From Whitmania pigra (lineage: Eukaryota; Annelida; Clitellata; Hirudinida; Haemopidae): 64,000 nucleotides of DNA. Positions 41,259 to 55,700 of the stretch are shown here, in pieces; the stretch's first letter is position 1; the number at the start of each line of letters is the position of its first letter. The translations under genes and the position numbers were made by a program. The stretch covers positions 1,129,501 to 1,193,500 of the forward strand of contig JAJTWR010000254.1 in assembly GCA_021613335.1 (NCBI GenBank), read 5' to 3'. The notes under the pieces were generated by a model. The model was not told the DNA's origin and did not search any database. It was given only the letters and a program-made list of their open reading frames with translations.

Positions 41259-41276
41259 TATTATTATTATTATTAT
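41208..41276. repeat. (TTA)n microsatellite
   Basis: About 70 bases of TTA repeats abutting the hAT end. Confidence 0.95.
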
Positions 41277-41609
41277 AAGAATCATCTTTTGTGATTCTTG
41301 TAATAAAAATTATTTACTGGACGAGAAGACTGGAACTGGAAGAGACCTCATGTTCAGCCGCGAAAACCTCGAAAAACATCATCAAAGGCATTTGTCGATG
41401 AAACCTCACTAATATTCAAACTTTGCTGCTAAATTTTATTGTACATTTATTAAATATGACTTTGTGAATTATATAAAGGATGTTTGGGTCAGAAATCAGC
41501 AGTAATTTATTAGATATATGTGTAAACTGAGTGAATCTTGAACTTGGACCAAGTTTATGCAACGCAATGCAAAGTTATATAATAATATAATGTTTAATTT
41601 AAACAAAAT

Positions 41610-41692
41610 TATTAAAATTTTCCCACAAACAAATTTTTCTTTAGCGAGTTATCACGAAATAATGGAGTGTCCATAATTCTGTCCTGACTGTA
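41610..41692 (+). repeat. Tc1 terminal remnant
   Basis: AAATTTTTCTTTAGCGAGTT and then ATAATGGAGTGTCC...CTGTCCTGACTG matches the right terminal repeat of the Tc1 element ending at 25416. TA follows. No transposase is attached. Confidence 0.75.
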
Positions 41693-41868
41693 TGATCAGT
41701 AGTTTTGCTAGCATAGATCTCATTTACCAGTGGGTTTTTGAAAAAGAGACCTGATATGGAAATGACTCTGCACATATGATCTTGTTATTATTTTTTTTTT
41801 TGTGTTTACTTTTTTCCTCAGTGTCATTGGCATTCTTATTGTTGTCCTTTTTGTTGGTGACCCGTCAC

Positions 41869-42394
41869 AACAGCCCGGTGACAAAATAGCCCAGGACGAA
41901 CAAATCCCGTCAAAATAGCCCAAGACAAAATAGTCCCGTCAAAAGAGCCCCATCAATGTATTTAAAAACAAAATTTGTAAATTGAATGCATTAACCGATA
42001 ACTGGTTCCAAATTTAATTCGAAATTAGTGGTTTGAAGATTTATCGTCTAAAATATTATTAGGATTCCGGCTACTTCCTCACTTTACATGGACTTTTAAA
42101 GTTGGTATTTAATATAAATTATCCTCACCTTATCATCACGTCATGTGGACATGTAACAAATCAACCAATTCTACCGCTATTTTGACGGAGCTGTTTTGAC
42201 ACCCCGGAATTATTTTGTCGCCGGGCTATACTGACGGGGCTGTTTTGACGGGGGTATTTTGTCTTGGGCTGTTTTGTCACCGGGCTATATTGACGGGACT
42301 GTTTTGTCGGGGCCGTTTTGACGGGGCTATTTTGTCTTGGGCTATTTTGACGCAGAGCTGTTTTGACGGGGCTGTTATGTCGGGGTACCTTTTT
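41869..42394. mobile_element. Foldback-like element made of 15-17-bp units
   Basis: The left arm (41869-41956) repeats units such as GACAAAATAGCCC and CCCGTCAAAATAGCCC. The right arm (42172-42394) repeats the inverse, GGGGCTGTTTTGACG and GGGCTATTTTGTC, about a dozen times. The arms could fold on each other. Between them is an AT-rich middle and a unique block (42118-42188) also found at 5655-5762. No coding capacity. This organisation recalls Drosophila foldback elements, but the sequence is not one I know. Confidence 0.6.
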
Positions 42395-43440
42395 TGTTGT
42401 CCCCGTCCTAATTATCTAGTTATGAAATGGACATTAGTAAAACATACACATACTCTTTCAATAGAATTTCGATTTGATCATGTGCACTTGGATTTTACCG
42501 CATTTCATAACCCGGAGAGAATTGCGGATCGTGACAATGGCTACTAACGTTGTCGAGAAAATGGAAGAGGTTCCCGTATTGAGAATCGAAAACGCAGGAG
42601 GGTTGCTCCCTCATCGTTGGCAGCATCCGAGGTCTTCGAAAGAAACCTCAACAAAGCATCATCCTTGCATCATAAATGATGCTGATGTAGGTAAACTATC
42701 GCAGTTGGATGGTATTCCAGAAGTACTGCAACGTCTCCAGTCTTCCTCGGTAGACTTAATTACAAAAACACTGATCACTGGTAAAATTAATAAAATATGT
42801 AAAACAAAAAATTTCCGTTATTGATTACTTCAAAGTTAATGGGCTTCTGTGCAAAATTCAAAGTAAAATTTTATGCATAAACGTGCTTATTTAAGTTAAA
42901 TATACTAGAATTTAGAACAATTCATTCAATCGTGAAAGTTTTAAAATACTGCTAATCAACAGACCGAATAATTTTGGTCTCAAAATTACCAAAGAATGCA
43001 GCTTGTCCTTGCTACCTACATATTATATTTTTATGTAATAGGCTGCTAAAGTGACAATAATGGTTTACTCAGTATGAAAAATTAGACATTCATGCTAAGT
43101 TCAGAATTTAGTAAGAACTGTACAACTGTCTCTTGAATGAACTTTGATTACATTATAACTGATTATGGGAATTTCATGGAATTTATTAAACTTAACATCG
43201 CCTCATTGCATATTTAGAGTGGCTCATATCATAATTTTGTTGTTTTTAAAGTTCGAAAGTATTCAGGATTTGTGACAAATATAATTGCATTCACAGCTAT
43301 TGTTACGAAATGAATAGCTCTTAATATAGTTGCCAGCTTTAGAGATCTGCATACAACCTAGCAGAATAAAAATTCACAGTATTAAAGTTCCTGTAACTTA
43401 AACTCATGCATTGCAAACAGAGTATTAAGAAATATTAAAT
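42395..43440. other. 5' flank of the lysyl oxidase-like gene
   Basis: Contains a + strand open frame from ATG 42537 to 42824 (MATNVVEKMEEVPVLRIENA...). It has no recognisable family and a possible donor at 42781. The nearby block CTAGTTATGAAATGGAC recurs at about 19300, so it is repeat-linked. The promoter of the downstream gene should lie here. Confidence 0.35.
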
Positions 43441-43723
43441 ATGTTTTCTCTAAAAAATGCATTAGTTTTTGTATTTGCAGCTTCTTGCAATGCAATGTTA
43501 TATAAAAATATGACTGAAGGAGAGGTACTGCTAGAAAATATTACCGAAAACCATTCTGAAAATAAGATATCCGGAAATGTTTTAATCTTTAAAAATGGAA
43601 AACTGTGGTCCGTCTGTGACGATGGCTGGAATATTTATTCTGCTAGAGTTGTTTGCAGATCTCTAAAGCTGGGAATTGCATTAAGGGCTTTCTCACGATC
43701 ATATTTCGGAGATACAAAATATG
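43441..43723 (+). CDS. LOXL exon 1 (signal peptide, SRCR1 start)
   Basis: ATG 43441 is followed by the hydrophobic stretch [18 protein letters not shown]1 begins at [19 protein letters not shown]. Donor TAT-G before GTATAA; the following intron is only 56 bp. Confidence 0.9.
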
Positions 43724-46700
43724 GTATAAACATTTATTTACTGATTACTTTATTTTTAATTGGAGTTTCCTTTTTGCAGACATTGGCCTAGATAATGTCC
43801 AATGCTATGGTGATGAAGCTGAGCTGTTGCAGTGTCGACACGAACCATTTGGACGTCATAACTGTAATAAAAAAGAAGCTGCGGGTGTGTCATGTTCAAC
43901 TCTTGTTGATATTTCGTCTAGCTCGAAAACTCCGCTTCAAACAACAAAAGCAACTCTCCGAAGTAAAAGTCTAAACAGCTTCAATCCAAGAAACAGAAAT
44001 GAAGCCAAGAGCAATCACATTCCTTTGGTGACGAAAACTATTAATATGAAAATATTTGTTGATTAAAATAATCTTTAAATTTAAAGGTTTACGAAGTTAG
44101 AATAGCAAATGGAAGAACATCTAAAGAAGGTAGAGTTGAAGTTAAACTAGCTGACGAATGGAACGTCATTTGTGGAGACGAATGGACTATCTTTGAGGCC
44201 ATGGTTGTCTGCCGTCAATTAGGTATGGAATATGCTCAAAATGCACTTCAGGTAATTTCTTTCAGATTTTTGTCAATACATATCTAGTGATTATTTCAAA
44301 AAGTAACATCACATTGCAGTCGAATTTTTTTCGTGGTGAAAATTTAACAAAAGCTTTCATGGGAATTAAATGCGACGGCGACGAATCTTTTCTGCACGAA
44401 TGCTATCATGAACAAATCGGAACAGGTGTCATCTGCTCCAGAGCTCAACGAGTAGCAGGAGTTATATGCACATCAAGTGAGTGATAGAATAAAGTAACAC
44501 TTATGAGTGTAAAGATGAGAATAATTTTATAGAACATAAGAGGCAGCATTTATAGCAATTAAAGCTATTTTATGAGCAATTCATAAATGTTAGTAACTCA
44601 GCCTGAGGGTGTTTAAATGAAATTTTGACACAAAATATTCTTACAAAATAAAATTATTAAAGCATAATTTAATCACAAGAGCTACCAGATTTGGTTCCAA
44701 ATGCTACCCTCATTGAAAAAACGGTGCATTTGCATGACCAGGCCATGTATTATCTTCAATGTGCCATGGAGGAAAACTGTGCAGCACCATCCGCATTTGA
44801 GATAAAAAAATCTAGATATGGTAAGTTGTTATGTTAATTTTGCAGTTGATGGTTCTGATTGATGCTAAAGATTTTATTAAATCTGTTTTAAATAAGTGGG
44901 ACATTTTGATGGCAAATTTGCTACCCAAAATTAATGAAAGATCAATTTTAAGTCTTAATTGCAATATTATTACTTATATCAGTTAATTTATACTCAGCCT
45001 TATAAGAACTCTGTTCGAGTTCTCAGTTAAGCTGAGTTCGCTCATGTTAAGTTTAAAAAAATTTGAGGGTTCGATTCTGGTTAGGTTTAAAATGCTGGGT
45101 TTTAGTTAGGTTCTTTAAAACTGGGTTCGGGTTCTTTTCCATCTCTCTCATCTATGACATCTCTCAAGCACAAATTTTAAGCAGATGTTAAGATATTAAA
45201 TGGTTTTTTGTTAACATATTCAGTGGAGCTGAGCGAACCAAAAATTATAAATCAATCCGAATGTACCACAACTAACTTCCTGGTTCCCTGTTCCTTCTCT
45301 TAAAAGAATCAAGATATCTCAAATTTGCCTCATTCATCAAAAAAGATTTTGTTCTCATGCCCTTAAATCGTCTGACAAACTTTAATGTACAAAATATGAA
45401 TTCTAGTTTAATATATATTATATCTCTGAGTGATATCTGTGTTTTGCTGTTGTTTTAATTAACAATATTCAACAATGGCAATAATGCTGGAGGCATTTGG
45501 AAGGCAAAATCGGTAGCATCTATTCTGTATTCTATATTTTTAATATTAATTTTACAGACTGGCACGTACAGAGAAGACGTCTGCTGCGTTTTTCGAGTAG
45601 CATTTGGAATTTTGGGACAGCCGACTTTCGACCCGAACTAAGGAAACAGGATTGGGAATGGCATCTGTGTCACATGTGAGATTTTTAGCGACATACTTCA
45701 TTTTAAGCAAATTGATTGCAAATTTTGAAATACTTCGTAAGAAACAAAAAGGTAAAAAATTGCATTTTATTAAATGAAAATATTGCTATTAAATAGTAAA
45801 AATATCAACTCAAGTCACGATGCATTAATTAATTAATTAATTTGTAATTACGTTTTTATTTATTAATTTTGTTACGAGTTATATAAAGAATCTTCATTAG
45901 ACAGCTCCATTCCATGTAGTTAATGTAAAAGAATTCCAAACTTCCTCAACATCTGTTGATCCCAAGATCCTACAAAATACTTCACTGTGAATAATTATTT
46001 GTCAATCGCTGGTTCTGCTCTGTAATGGTAATGCTGAAGCCGATGTTGACTAAAAATGTTGTAAAGCCACTAAAATGTTTTGCTAAGATATATAACACAA
46101 CTTTAGTGAATCTTCTATCTACTCTCAGGAGAAATAATCTAATATATGCATAAAATTAATAATTACACACCGGCGTCACTAAGGTTGTGTCACCCGGTGA
46201 GAAAATTCATGGTCATCCCTTAAGACTCTCACCATGCAGCTTTTGGCCACACTTCTATGTTCTAGTTGATGCACTGTTTGCAGGGACGTACCGAAGGCAA
46301 AATAGTGGGGGGCATAAAGGACAATTTTTCCCAACTTCAAAAAATGTTTTCTTAATATTTTGTCAATATTTATTGTTCGCTAACAACAACTATTATGACC
46401 AACTCAAAACTTTGATAAAATTTAACAGACAAGAGTCATGGTACATTAAAATATGTGTGCAATGTCTCCCAAATATTAAACAAAATCTATCTTTTACACA
46501 AAAATACAACTTCTTCACTAGTGCTTGTATCCGCTTGTAAAATGGCCAACCAACTCAGATAATTTCTCCCGACAATGAAGCAGCAAAATCATACGATTGA
46601 AAAGAAAAATTGTCAGTATCAACGGCATTGCGTTGCAAGCAACTGACTATACTCTTTCCTATTCCATCGCCAGTCTTGTCAGTTATTTCGGTTATTTGCA

Positions 46701-49700
46701 AGAGTCTTTCATTTGCAATTCCTTCTTGATTGACGAAACGGATTACAATAATCAACATGTCTTTCCTCGAACTATCTCGTGTTGACTCCGCCATCACAGT
46801 GTAGAACTGATTGTCAGAAATTTCTTTAATGATTTTACTTTTGAGCGTGTTCACAATTAATTGAACATTTTGCGATCTATGCCTCAGATATAAAACATGA
46901 TAAGGTCTCAGCTTAACGTCCTCAAACCATCCTTTTAAACAAGGATTATAACGAGCCATAAGATGTACTATTTACTGATAATTACTGCGGAATTGTAATA
47001 AGAAGGCAGTGCCTTCAACCAGGTCCCACGTGAGGGGGTGCAGCCGATGCGCAGCACCAGGGGCCAGAAAAGTTTGGGGGCCATGAACATTAGAACTCAA
47101 TATTGAAAATAGGCATGAGGCATGAAATTGTTATTATTACCGCATACTGATCCAATAAATTCTGCAACAAAGTCAGTCAAGCTAGTAATGCCTCTTTAGA
47201 TATGAAAGTTGCAAACATAGAGGGCTTTGTGCACAACTAACGGCTTTGAGAAACAATTGGAAAGCAATGTTCAATGGAATTTGTAATTTTGTCAAGAACA
47301 ATGCAATCTTGTTTTAACAATAATCTATTTTATTAGTTTTATTTCTCTACATATTTTTCTGTATAATAATGCCTTCTTGAAACTGAGCATTCAGGTGATT
47401 TAGCAGTTTTTGTAAATAGTCAATGATATGGGCATGAATAAATTGTGATTATGTACATTTCTAGTTACTATAACTTGAAAATTAATCATTTATAACTTAT
47501 ATGAATAAAATTTAAACCGCTACCTTGAAGTCATTTTATTTGACTTCATATAATGTACAATTAGTCTATTATAGAGTTACAACTGTCATATATATATGTC
47601 CCATATTATTAAACCATGTAGCTTTGAAAGCTTCCAGGAACCTACCATAACTTGTATCTGAGATTCTCAATTTACTCTCTCAATTTTCAACATTCAAACT
47701 ATTCCATATTAAAATGAATTGTGCAGGTTAATTGACAATTCGATTGTCCAACTTCATAATCTCTACTTCTTAAACTATGACGGCTAAACCAGAAGTGATT
47801 CTATTAATTTCAAGGAAGCAGCAACTGATAATGAATTTTTGGAGCAAGAACTTGTCAAGCTTCATGATGATTTGAGACAAGTTGCTTCAGAAAACGAAAA
47901 ATAAAATTCAAAACTTGGGGCATTGAAGTGGACAGAAGAATTAGGCGATGTCGGAAGATTTCTGGAGGACTGGAAAAAGACGCAGGACTTTCAACAGAAA
48001 AAGAAATTGTTGTGTGTTATGGAAGAGCATATTTGCTCGACTTCAACAGGAGATGTCAACGTTTTCATGATTGAAACAAAATTTGGATTTCTGCTGGACG
48101 TTAGAATTCTTCTATCTGATACAGATGTCGATGCAATTCATCGAAATTGCACAGATTTTGAAAATTTCTACGACAGGGACATCAATGGCGACGAACCTTT
48201 CACTGAAATTGACTATTGCAAAATACTGCTCAGTAACCGGAATGAAATTATACCTAAAACTCCTTTTGATCTTCATGGTTTTATTGTTCCTCTAGAAGCA
48301 AGAGTTGCAAAAAACTAGAACTTGAAAAAATTTTATTTCTTAATTCTAGCATTTTCTGCTCGGTGAAGATCCCTGGCTCGTCTGTTAACTTCATTCCATA
48401 GCTCCGCTAGACCTTTTCACATTCACCAGCCTACTTCCAGAGATGTCGAAGCACTTTTCTTTACTTCCTGAGAATCTTGAGTTCTCTTTGCCTTCTTGAT
48501 GGTTTCGGCTCGTTTGGGTTTGATCGATCTGTGGTCAAACTTTTCAGGGCTTGTCTGATAGATGAATTCAGTAGCTGCTGATGTTGAAGATTCCTTTTTC
48601 ATCACGTTCCTCAGACCTTGTCCCAGTGCTTTATCCAACTCTTGTCACTTCTACTTCTCCTTACTAGAGGGGAACTTTATTCTTTGCTTTTGGAAGGTTC
48701 CACTCGGAGACCAAAGCTGAATTCACTCAGGACTGTGGTTGACTTCCGGTCTTTGCTATTTGCTACTTGCCAGTTTGTCAGGGGCAGCCCAATTTTTAGA
48801 TATATTTGGACAGCCCTGCTTGCTGCAATGGAGCTTTAAACCTTTTTCCTTTTTGAAAAATCTTTCGCAAGCACACTCACATTATTGCATGCCGCTATTC
48901 AAGGCAGATTTCAAATCCAGGACCCATGTCCGAATTAAAGCCGTATCGATTACCATTTGAGGACATCATTCTCTCATTCTTTTCGGCAGGGGTCCTGGGC
49001 ATATTTGTTGTCGCCGTAGTATATTATTATGTAATATAATATGTATATATGATAATTATATTACTGATTGTTGAGGAAATGCACCTCCTCATAAATAAGG
49101 AAAAACTTTAAAAATTGCCATTGCACCTCAACAACGTTAGAAGATTAAAAACCTCCGTCTCAGCAGCTTTTTTCGAAAAGTTGGTTCAGATCTTTCCAGC
49201 ATTTTTTAAACATTTTATAAGGGGATCGAGTCAGGCAATCATAATTACAAAACCTTGAAATTTTGGTTTATGATAAAAATAAGGAGTGTTTGATGCGACA
49301 TACCGCGCGCGGCCGGTTAACGAAATTTTCTAAGTGGTGTTCGCTTCAAAGAAATTATAACGCTCACTTTGTATTATATGGTATCGATGTGCAAAGGTAG
49401 TCGCGAGTCTCTCATCGATAGCCGTGTAATGAGTGGTGCGACGAAGTTGGTGAAGTGGGGAATTGACCGAGACGGGTACCCACCAAATCAGCGGGTGTGG
49501 CCTCGAGAACGTCTGGAATTTGGGCCGAAACTTACGACGACGGGGGCAATTCTCTGATGTTGTGTGTGATTTTCTGCAGCCTTTATAATTTTTTCTGTAG
49601 TTTTAATGATTCCAGAACGTGTTGATCTGATTTATATTTTTGACAATGTTGCTCTTGCTTTGATCACCTAAACCTATTTTTTTCAATAGGTTCAATTTCA

Positions 49701-52700
49701 TTTCTTAAAATGTTTACATTTGCTTCTTAAATTTGTGGTTGTTCTCATTCTTTTTATTTCTCCTGACATTACGTACACGTACAAGGAGCGAAATCGAAAA
49801 AGCATAGCATCCAATCAATTGTCAGAAATTATAATATTCATTTGTAAACAAACTGTCAGCCAATCACCATGCGTCGTCACCGAACTACCTTTATTAGTAT
49901 TAACGACGAAGGGAGTACGCTGACAGCGCAGGCCTTTTAATTGTTTAATCATACAAACTCATGGGTCTCAAAAATTCAGAAAGATGTTTTTATTTTTTCA
50001 ACAAATAAACAAAAAAAAAACATATTTCAACAAAAGATTAAAAATACTTGTCCCAGGGGAATATTATCGTGCATACGAATGTTCAAAATTGATGAACGAT
50101 TTCCTCCTGCTTCAGAATCGTGATCCGTTGAGGGTTTTGTTGATATTATTTCTACGTTCCCTCCAGATTTTCTATGATTCTGTCCTGTTCTGCCATTGTG
50201 GGTTATAGTAGTGATATCCTTAAACCTCGTTTGTGCTTTTTAGTAGAGCTGAAAAATCTTTGAGGTGTAATTTTTTTGTTATGAGGTTCATTACTCGTTT
50301 TTTTTTTGAACATAGGTGACCTGTGGTACCTTCAGCACCGCACGCGACTTTGTCATGTGATCAACAGCAGTCTTGGCCTTAGAAAGGTCACTGTCCATTA
50401 ACTGCAGCACTGATGCAAGTAACACATGGAAGCGTTATTTCAGTTCATCTAGACTTGGTTGACGATCCTCGGCTATTAATTTGTTTAAAATAGCCAGAGT
50501 TTCCTCTTCATTGAATCATTGAGCATAAATCATTGATTTCCACTGTGGAATTGGCATTAATTACTTCTGGTCTATGAACCCCTGCAACTAAATGAATATT
50601 CTTGCATATTGTACTGCGCAGCCCGTTGTCAAGGCATGAACATACATGAAATTCTTCATGAGGCAGAGTGAACCGAACTACATTGTATACTGTGTCAGTA
50701 TTGCCTGCTACTGAGCCCTTTTGTATTTCTTTGCAACATGTGGGATCCAGACTCAAACCTCCTTTACGTCTTTTTCGTATTTCATGATGATATTTTGTGA
50801 GCTTGCCTTTATTCATTTTTTTAAATGTATCCATTAGCTTTGCATTTAAATATTGCAATAGTGCTTGGATATTTTTATCCAAACTTTTCACTTTTCTTCC
50901 GTAAACATTTAAATACATTGTTTGAGTTATTTGCTCACCCATTGTTAATTAAAAAAATGAAACTTTCGTGTAATCTTAACACATAAACACAAAATATATT
51001 ACAAAGCAAGTCATACCTGCAAATGAACGTGCTTCAAGCAGGTCCGTAGCCAAAAAAATGATTTCGGAGGGTTCGAATTTTTTTTCTCCGGTGAATAATA
51101 AATGTTAAATTCAAAATAAATTTGTAATAATATAAGATTAAAGTGACAAGAACTTCTGGCAAATTTGTCCAAAACCTCTTCAGGATCTCCTGTGATCTCT
51201 CTGTGAATACTGAGAAGAGCAAGGTTAAGCCTCACTGCTTTGGTGGAATTGTGAGCATATGACTTGATTCTTTTTGCTGAGGAGAAGGATCTTTTCGGCA
51301 GTTGAGGTTGAGATGTGCAATGTTACCAAAATTCGAAGGAGCACTTTAATGTTGGGATAGAACACACCATCAATTGAACAGAATCAATTGCCGAAGATGG
51401 TCTGTCCTCATCATTAGTTTTGTGCCACTTCATTTGCCACAACGAAAACTCTGAATATATAAGATGTGCATCTGGTAGAAGTGTTTCATAAAATAGCCCA
51501 CATTATTTTATATATTTCTTAATGTGATTATTTTTCACTAGAATGGTCTCAGATAGGGATTTCAAAATAAAAAAATCTTTTAGGCAAGACCATCTGTAGT
51601 GAAGATATCAAAATACTGGTTTACTTTATGATATTCATGGTTTGAATGTGCTTCAAACACCTCAATGGCATCTTTCCATCTATTAAAAGGTGTTACTACT
51701 AAAGAACCAACCTTTTGACTGGCACCTCTCCATACATGTTCTCTCCCAAAAAGAACATAATATTTACAAAATGCCCCTTCTTTTTTCTTAGAATAGGAAA
51801 GCCAAGAAAAATCTTTCTAACCAATGCATCTGGAATTTCAGACGCTTCTAGACTCAACAGATAAGATTTCAGATGAATCCACAGAGATTTCAAACTAACC
51901 TTTTCTTGCTCAGTAGCTGGTGTTGCCACATAATTTCCAATATTGTATTCATTAGTAGCTTGGGCTAAAGGCTGGTTTTCGTGCCATATCCATATCTGCT
52001 TTCGAATCTTTGATATCAGAATGGACTTCGTAATTTCTTGATTCACAGGTAATTTTTAATCAGCAGCATTTTAAAAATATTTTATTAAAATACTTTGTTT
52101 AGACAATGGCAGTGAGCGATGGAACTTGCACAAATACAAAAAGCAACCTGTTATAATTGTTACTTTTTAAAGCCAAAGTCAACGTATATACGACCATAAG
52201 TCGTACGAATTTATAAACAAATCCTAGATGATACGTCAATATTTGAATAACACATAAATTGCCTGGAAACAATTGCTTCACCGCAACCCTTTGAGCCTCA
52301 GATCCATCCATCACGGAGTGGGAGTTTGAATAAACATAGAATTGTTTAATGATTGTTTAATGATGTTTTATGCATATCAGCACATATTTCATTAGCAACA
52401 ACACTGTCACCACGTACTGACTGCTGTTTGACCCGAATACAATAGAAATAGGAAAAATGCATGCCTGGAGGTTTTATAAGAAACATATAGTTCACATAAC
52501 TACAAAAGTATGAGTTAAAAGTTGTTTAATGAGGTAACTTGAAAACATCTTCAAAAACTTTGTGAAGAGAGGGTGATATCTAAGAAAGCGAAGACATCCA
52601 TGCTACAACCACAACAAAGGATATATGCCCCCATGGTCCCAGCCGAAAGGAGGGGGAGAATGACGGACCATCAACGGACTCAAGGATTTCCGACTTTGCT

Positions 52701-55700
52701 TCCAACGGACTTTCGATTCTGAACAACGCCCAGGATAATGGCGTGCCAGTTAGAAGATGTACGTGTGGAAGAGTTTTCGCAACCGAGAGGGGACTCAAAG
52801 TCCACCAAACCAAATCAAATTGCGGGTGTGAGTTGCAGATAGGTAAAACGCCGGACAACACCGGACAGGAGTCACACCACAGCTCCGAGTGTGTCCGAGT
52901 CTCTCGCCAAGGACAAGACCCCCAAGAAGCAGGATAAGGTTCCCTCGAGGAAACGACAAGAAAGGCTGGTCAGGACTGGATGAGGAACTTAAGCAAGGAC
53001 TTAAGAAAAGCCTGAAGGATGGATCAGTGAAATCCTTCAGTGACTTCATCTATAACAAGTGTATCGAGAGATTTGGGGTCGTGCCTGTCAAACGACCCCA
53101 GGAAATGAAGAACTCCAGGCGACAGCGTGAACTCGGATGCCTCAAAGGCGAAAAGAAAGCGCTTCGCCGTCGGTGGAAAGTGGCCAAAGAAGACGAGAGA
53201 GAAGGACTCTCCGTCCTATGGGAGGACGTGAAGAGACGAGTGAGGGACTTGCGCCGCGCTGAAAGAGGGAGACAGAGGAAGTACGAGAGGAGGAGAGCTA
53301 TGAGAAGCTTCTTTAGCGATCCGTACAGATACGGAAGATCGCTACTAGACCCTCCGAAATCGGGAGAACTTTCTGTAGAGCAAGACAAGTTGGAAGAACA
53401 CTTGCTCAAAACGTATAGTGACGCACTCCGCCATGAGTCTCTACAAGAAAGGGCCGATATCCCAGCGGTGCCTCTGCCGACCAGTCCCTTTTGCTTGGCG
53501 GCTCCTTCGTTCGAGGAGGTGAGAGGAGTTGTGAGCAAAGCGAGAAACCGATCAGCGCCAGGGCCCAACGGAGTTCCTTATCTCCTGTACAAAAGATGTC
53601 CCAAGACACTATATCTGCTGCATTCCCTCATTCAGAGAGCGTGGTCGGGGGTCACGGTCGATGATGAGTGGAAAAAGGCAGAGGTCGTCTACATTCCAAA
53701 GGAGAAAGACTCCAATGGTCTGAGTCAATTCAGACCAATATCGCTGTTGAACGTAGAGGGGAAAATATTTTTCTCTATCATGGCATCGAGGCTCACGGAG
53801 TTCGTGATGTCCAATCAGTACGTGGACATTTCAGTCCAAAAGGGAGGCATTCCAGGTGTACCCGGTTGTATCGAGCATACCTCGATGATCTGGGAAGCTA
53901 TTCAGAGAGCCAAGAGGAACCGGCTGAGTTTGTACGTCGTGTGGTTGGACCTAGCGAATGCATACGGGTCGGTACCACACCAGCTCCTATGGAAAACATT
54001 GGAAGCCCATCATGTGCCTCAGCCCATTATTCACATCCTTCAGGAATACTTTAACGGGTTCATGATGCGGTTTTCCACCAAGACGTACACTACAAGATGG
54101 GTGCCTCTGGAGGTTGGTATAGCAAGGGGGTGCACAATTTCTCCCTCCTTATTCGTACTGGCGATGCAGATCCTACTGAAGGCAGCCGGGTCTCGTACTC
54201 CAGAGGCGCACATTGGTAAAGGGGTGTACATGCCTCCAATAAAGGCATTTATGGACGACACCACCCTGATCATGAACAGGAAGAAGGTTGTCCAAAATAC
54301 CCTGGACAAGTTTAACAACCTTCTAGAGTGGTGTCGAATGGCTTTCAAACCTGCAAAATCCAGAAGTCTTGCCCTAGTTAGGGGAAAAATTCGCGAGGAC
54401 GTGTCCTTCGATGTGGCGGAGCAGCGAATCCCTACAGTATCCGAAGAACCGGTGAAAAGCCTTGGAAGGGTTTTTGACAAGTCTCTCACCGACAAGAGCA
54501 TGCAGGACGCCATTCTCCAGCAAACCATTAGGGGACTGCAGGCGATTGAGGCGGCACCGATGCAAGGGCGGTTCAAAGTGTGGTTGCTCCAGTTCGTGCT
54601 CCTTCCAAGACTTCTCTGGCCGTTAACCATCTATGAGATTGGCTTGTCAGTGGTCGAGAAGCTAGAGAGGAAAGTTAACCGATACACCAGAAAATGGCTA
54701 GGCCTACCTCAAGCGCTGTCATCGGTAGCCCTCTACAGTAGGAGCACGAGCCTGCGACTACCACTAAGGTCCATCGTGGAACAGTACAAACTCTCCAAAA
54801 TAAGAACGCAGTGGATGCTCAACAACTCCGCGGATAGCAGGATCCGTGAAGTCAAGCCACTGCTTAAATCTAGAAGGAAATTCCGAGCGCAGAATGTGAT
54901 CGACGAATCAGTTGCCGAGCTGATGTTCGAGGAAGTGAGAGATCCTACCCAGACGGACCGTCATGCAGTAGGATGGAACCACCTGCCAAAATGGTCCCAG
55001 GCGAGCTCATCAGTCAGAGCCGCCATGATTATCCAGGAAAGGAGGCAAAAAGTGGAACAGGACCGAGTCACGAGGGCAGTTCAGCAGTCACAGCAGGGTG
55101 AGTGGACAACGTGGGAAGACGTGATGCAACGATCCCTTACCTGGAGCGACATGTCGAAAATGTCCCCGCTCCGACTTGCCTACGCGATAAGGTCAGTGTA
55201 CGACCAGTTGCCCTCCAGGGACAATTTGCAGAAGTGGGGTATGGTGGAAGACACCGAATGCCGGCTCTGCGGCGGTACAGAGACACTGCACCACGTGCTC
55301 AGCAATTGCACGTATGCCCTTGCCAACGGTCGGTACACATGGCGACATAACCAGGTCCTTCGAGAAGTGTGCGAAGCCGCAAAAGCAGCAGTCTCCAAAG
55401 CAAACTCGCGTACGATCGCAAATCAGCGAAAGACTTCGCACACCTCTGCAAAAAGAGATGTCAAACCCCAAGGCGAGACATTCTTGCAGAGGCAAACGAC
55501 TGGACCATCGCAGCCGACTTAGAAGGGATGAGGCACTACCCCCAGGTGCTGATAGAAAGTGGCAAGAGGCTGGATCTAGTGCTCGTATCGCCGTCGACGG
55601 ATGCCATCATTCTGGTGGAGCTGACGGTTCCGTGGGAGGACAGGCTGCAATACAGCAATGCGCTCAAAGCAGACAAGTATGCAGATCTAACGATGGACCT

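Noticed and set aside
41869..42394. CRISPR-like array
   Set aside because: Repeat units are adjacent without spacers, inverted between arms, and the genome is eukaryotic.
42537..42824. Open frame upstream of the LOXL gene as a separate gene or extra exon
   Set aside because: No family match, and exon 1 of LOXL already has a signal peptide and start. Kept as an unassigned frame only.
52889..52963. First 25 codons of the long LINE frame as the real N-terminus
   Set aside because: In the alternative frame the same bases give a basic linker conserved with the 10.4-kb copy; the start codon at 52889 is probably accidental.
53050..53568. - strand frames of 100-200 codons opposite the LINE polymerase
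   Set aside because: GC-rich antisense shadows of the + strand reading frame.
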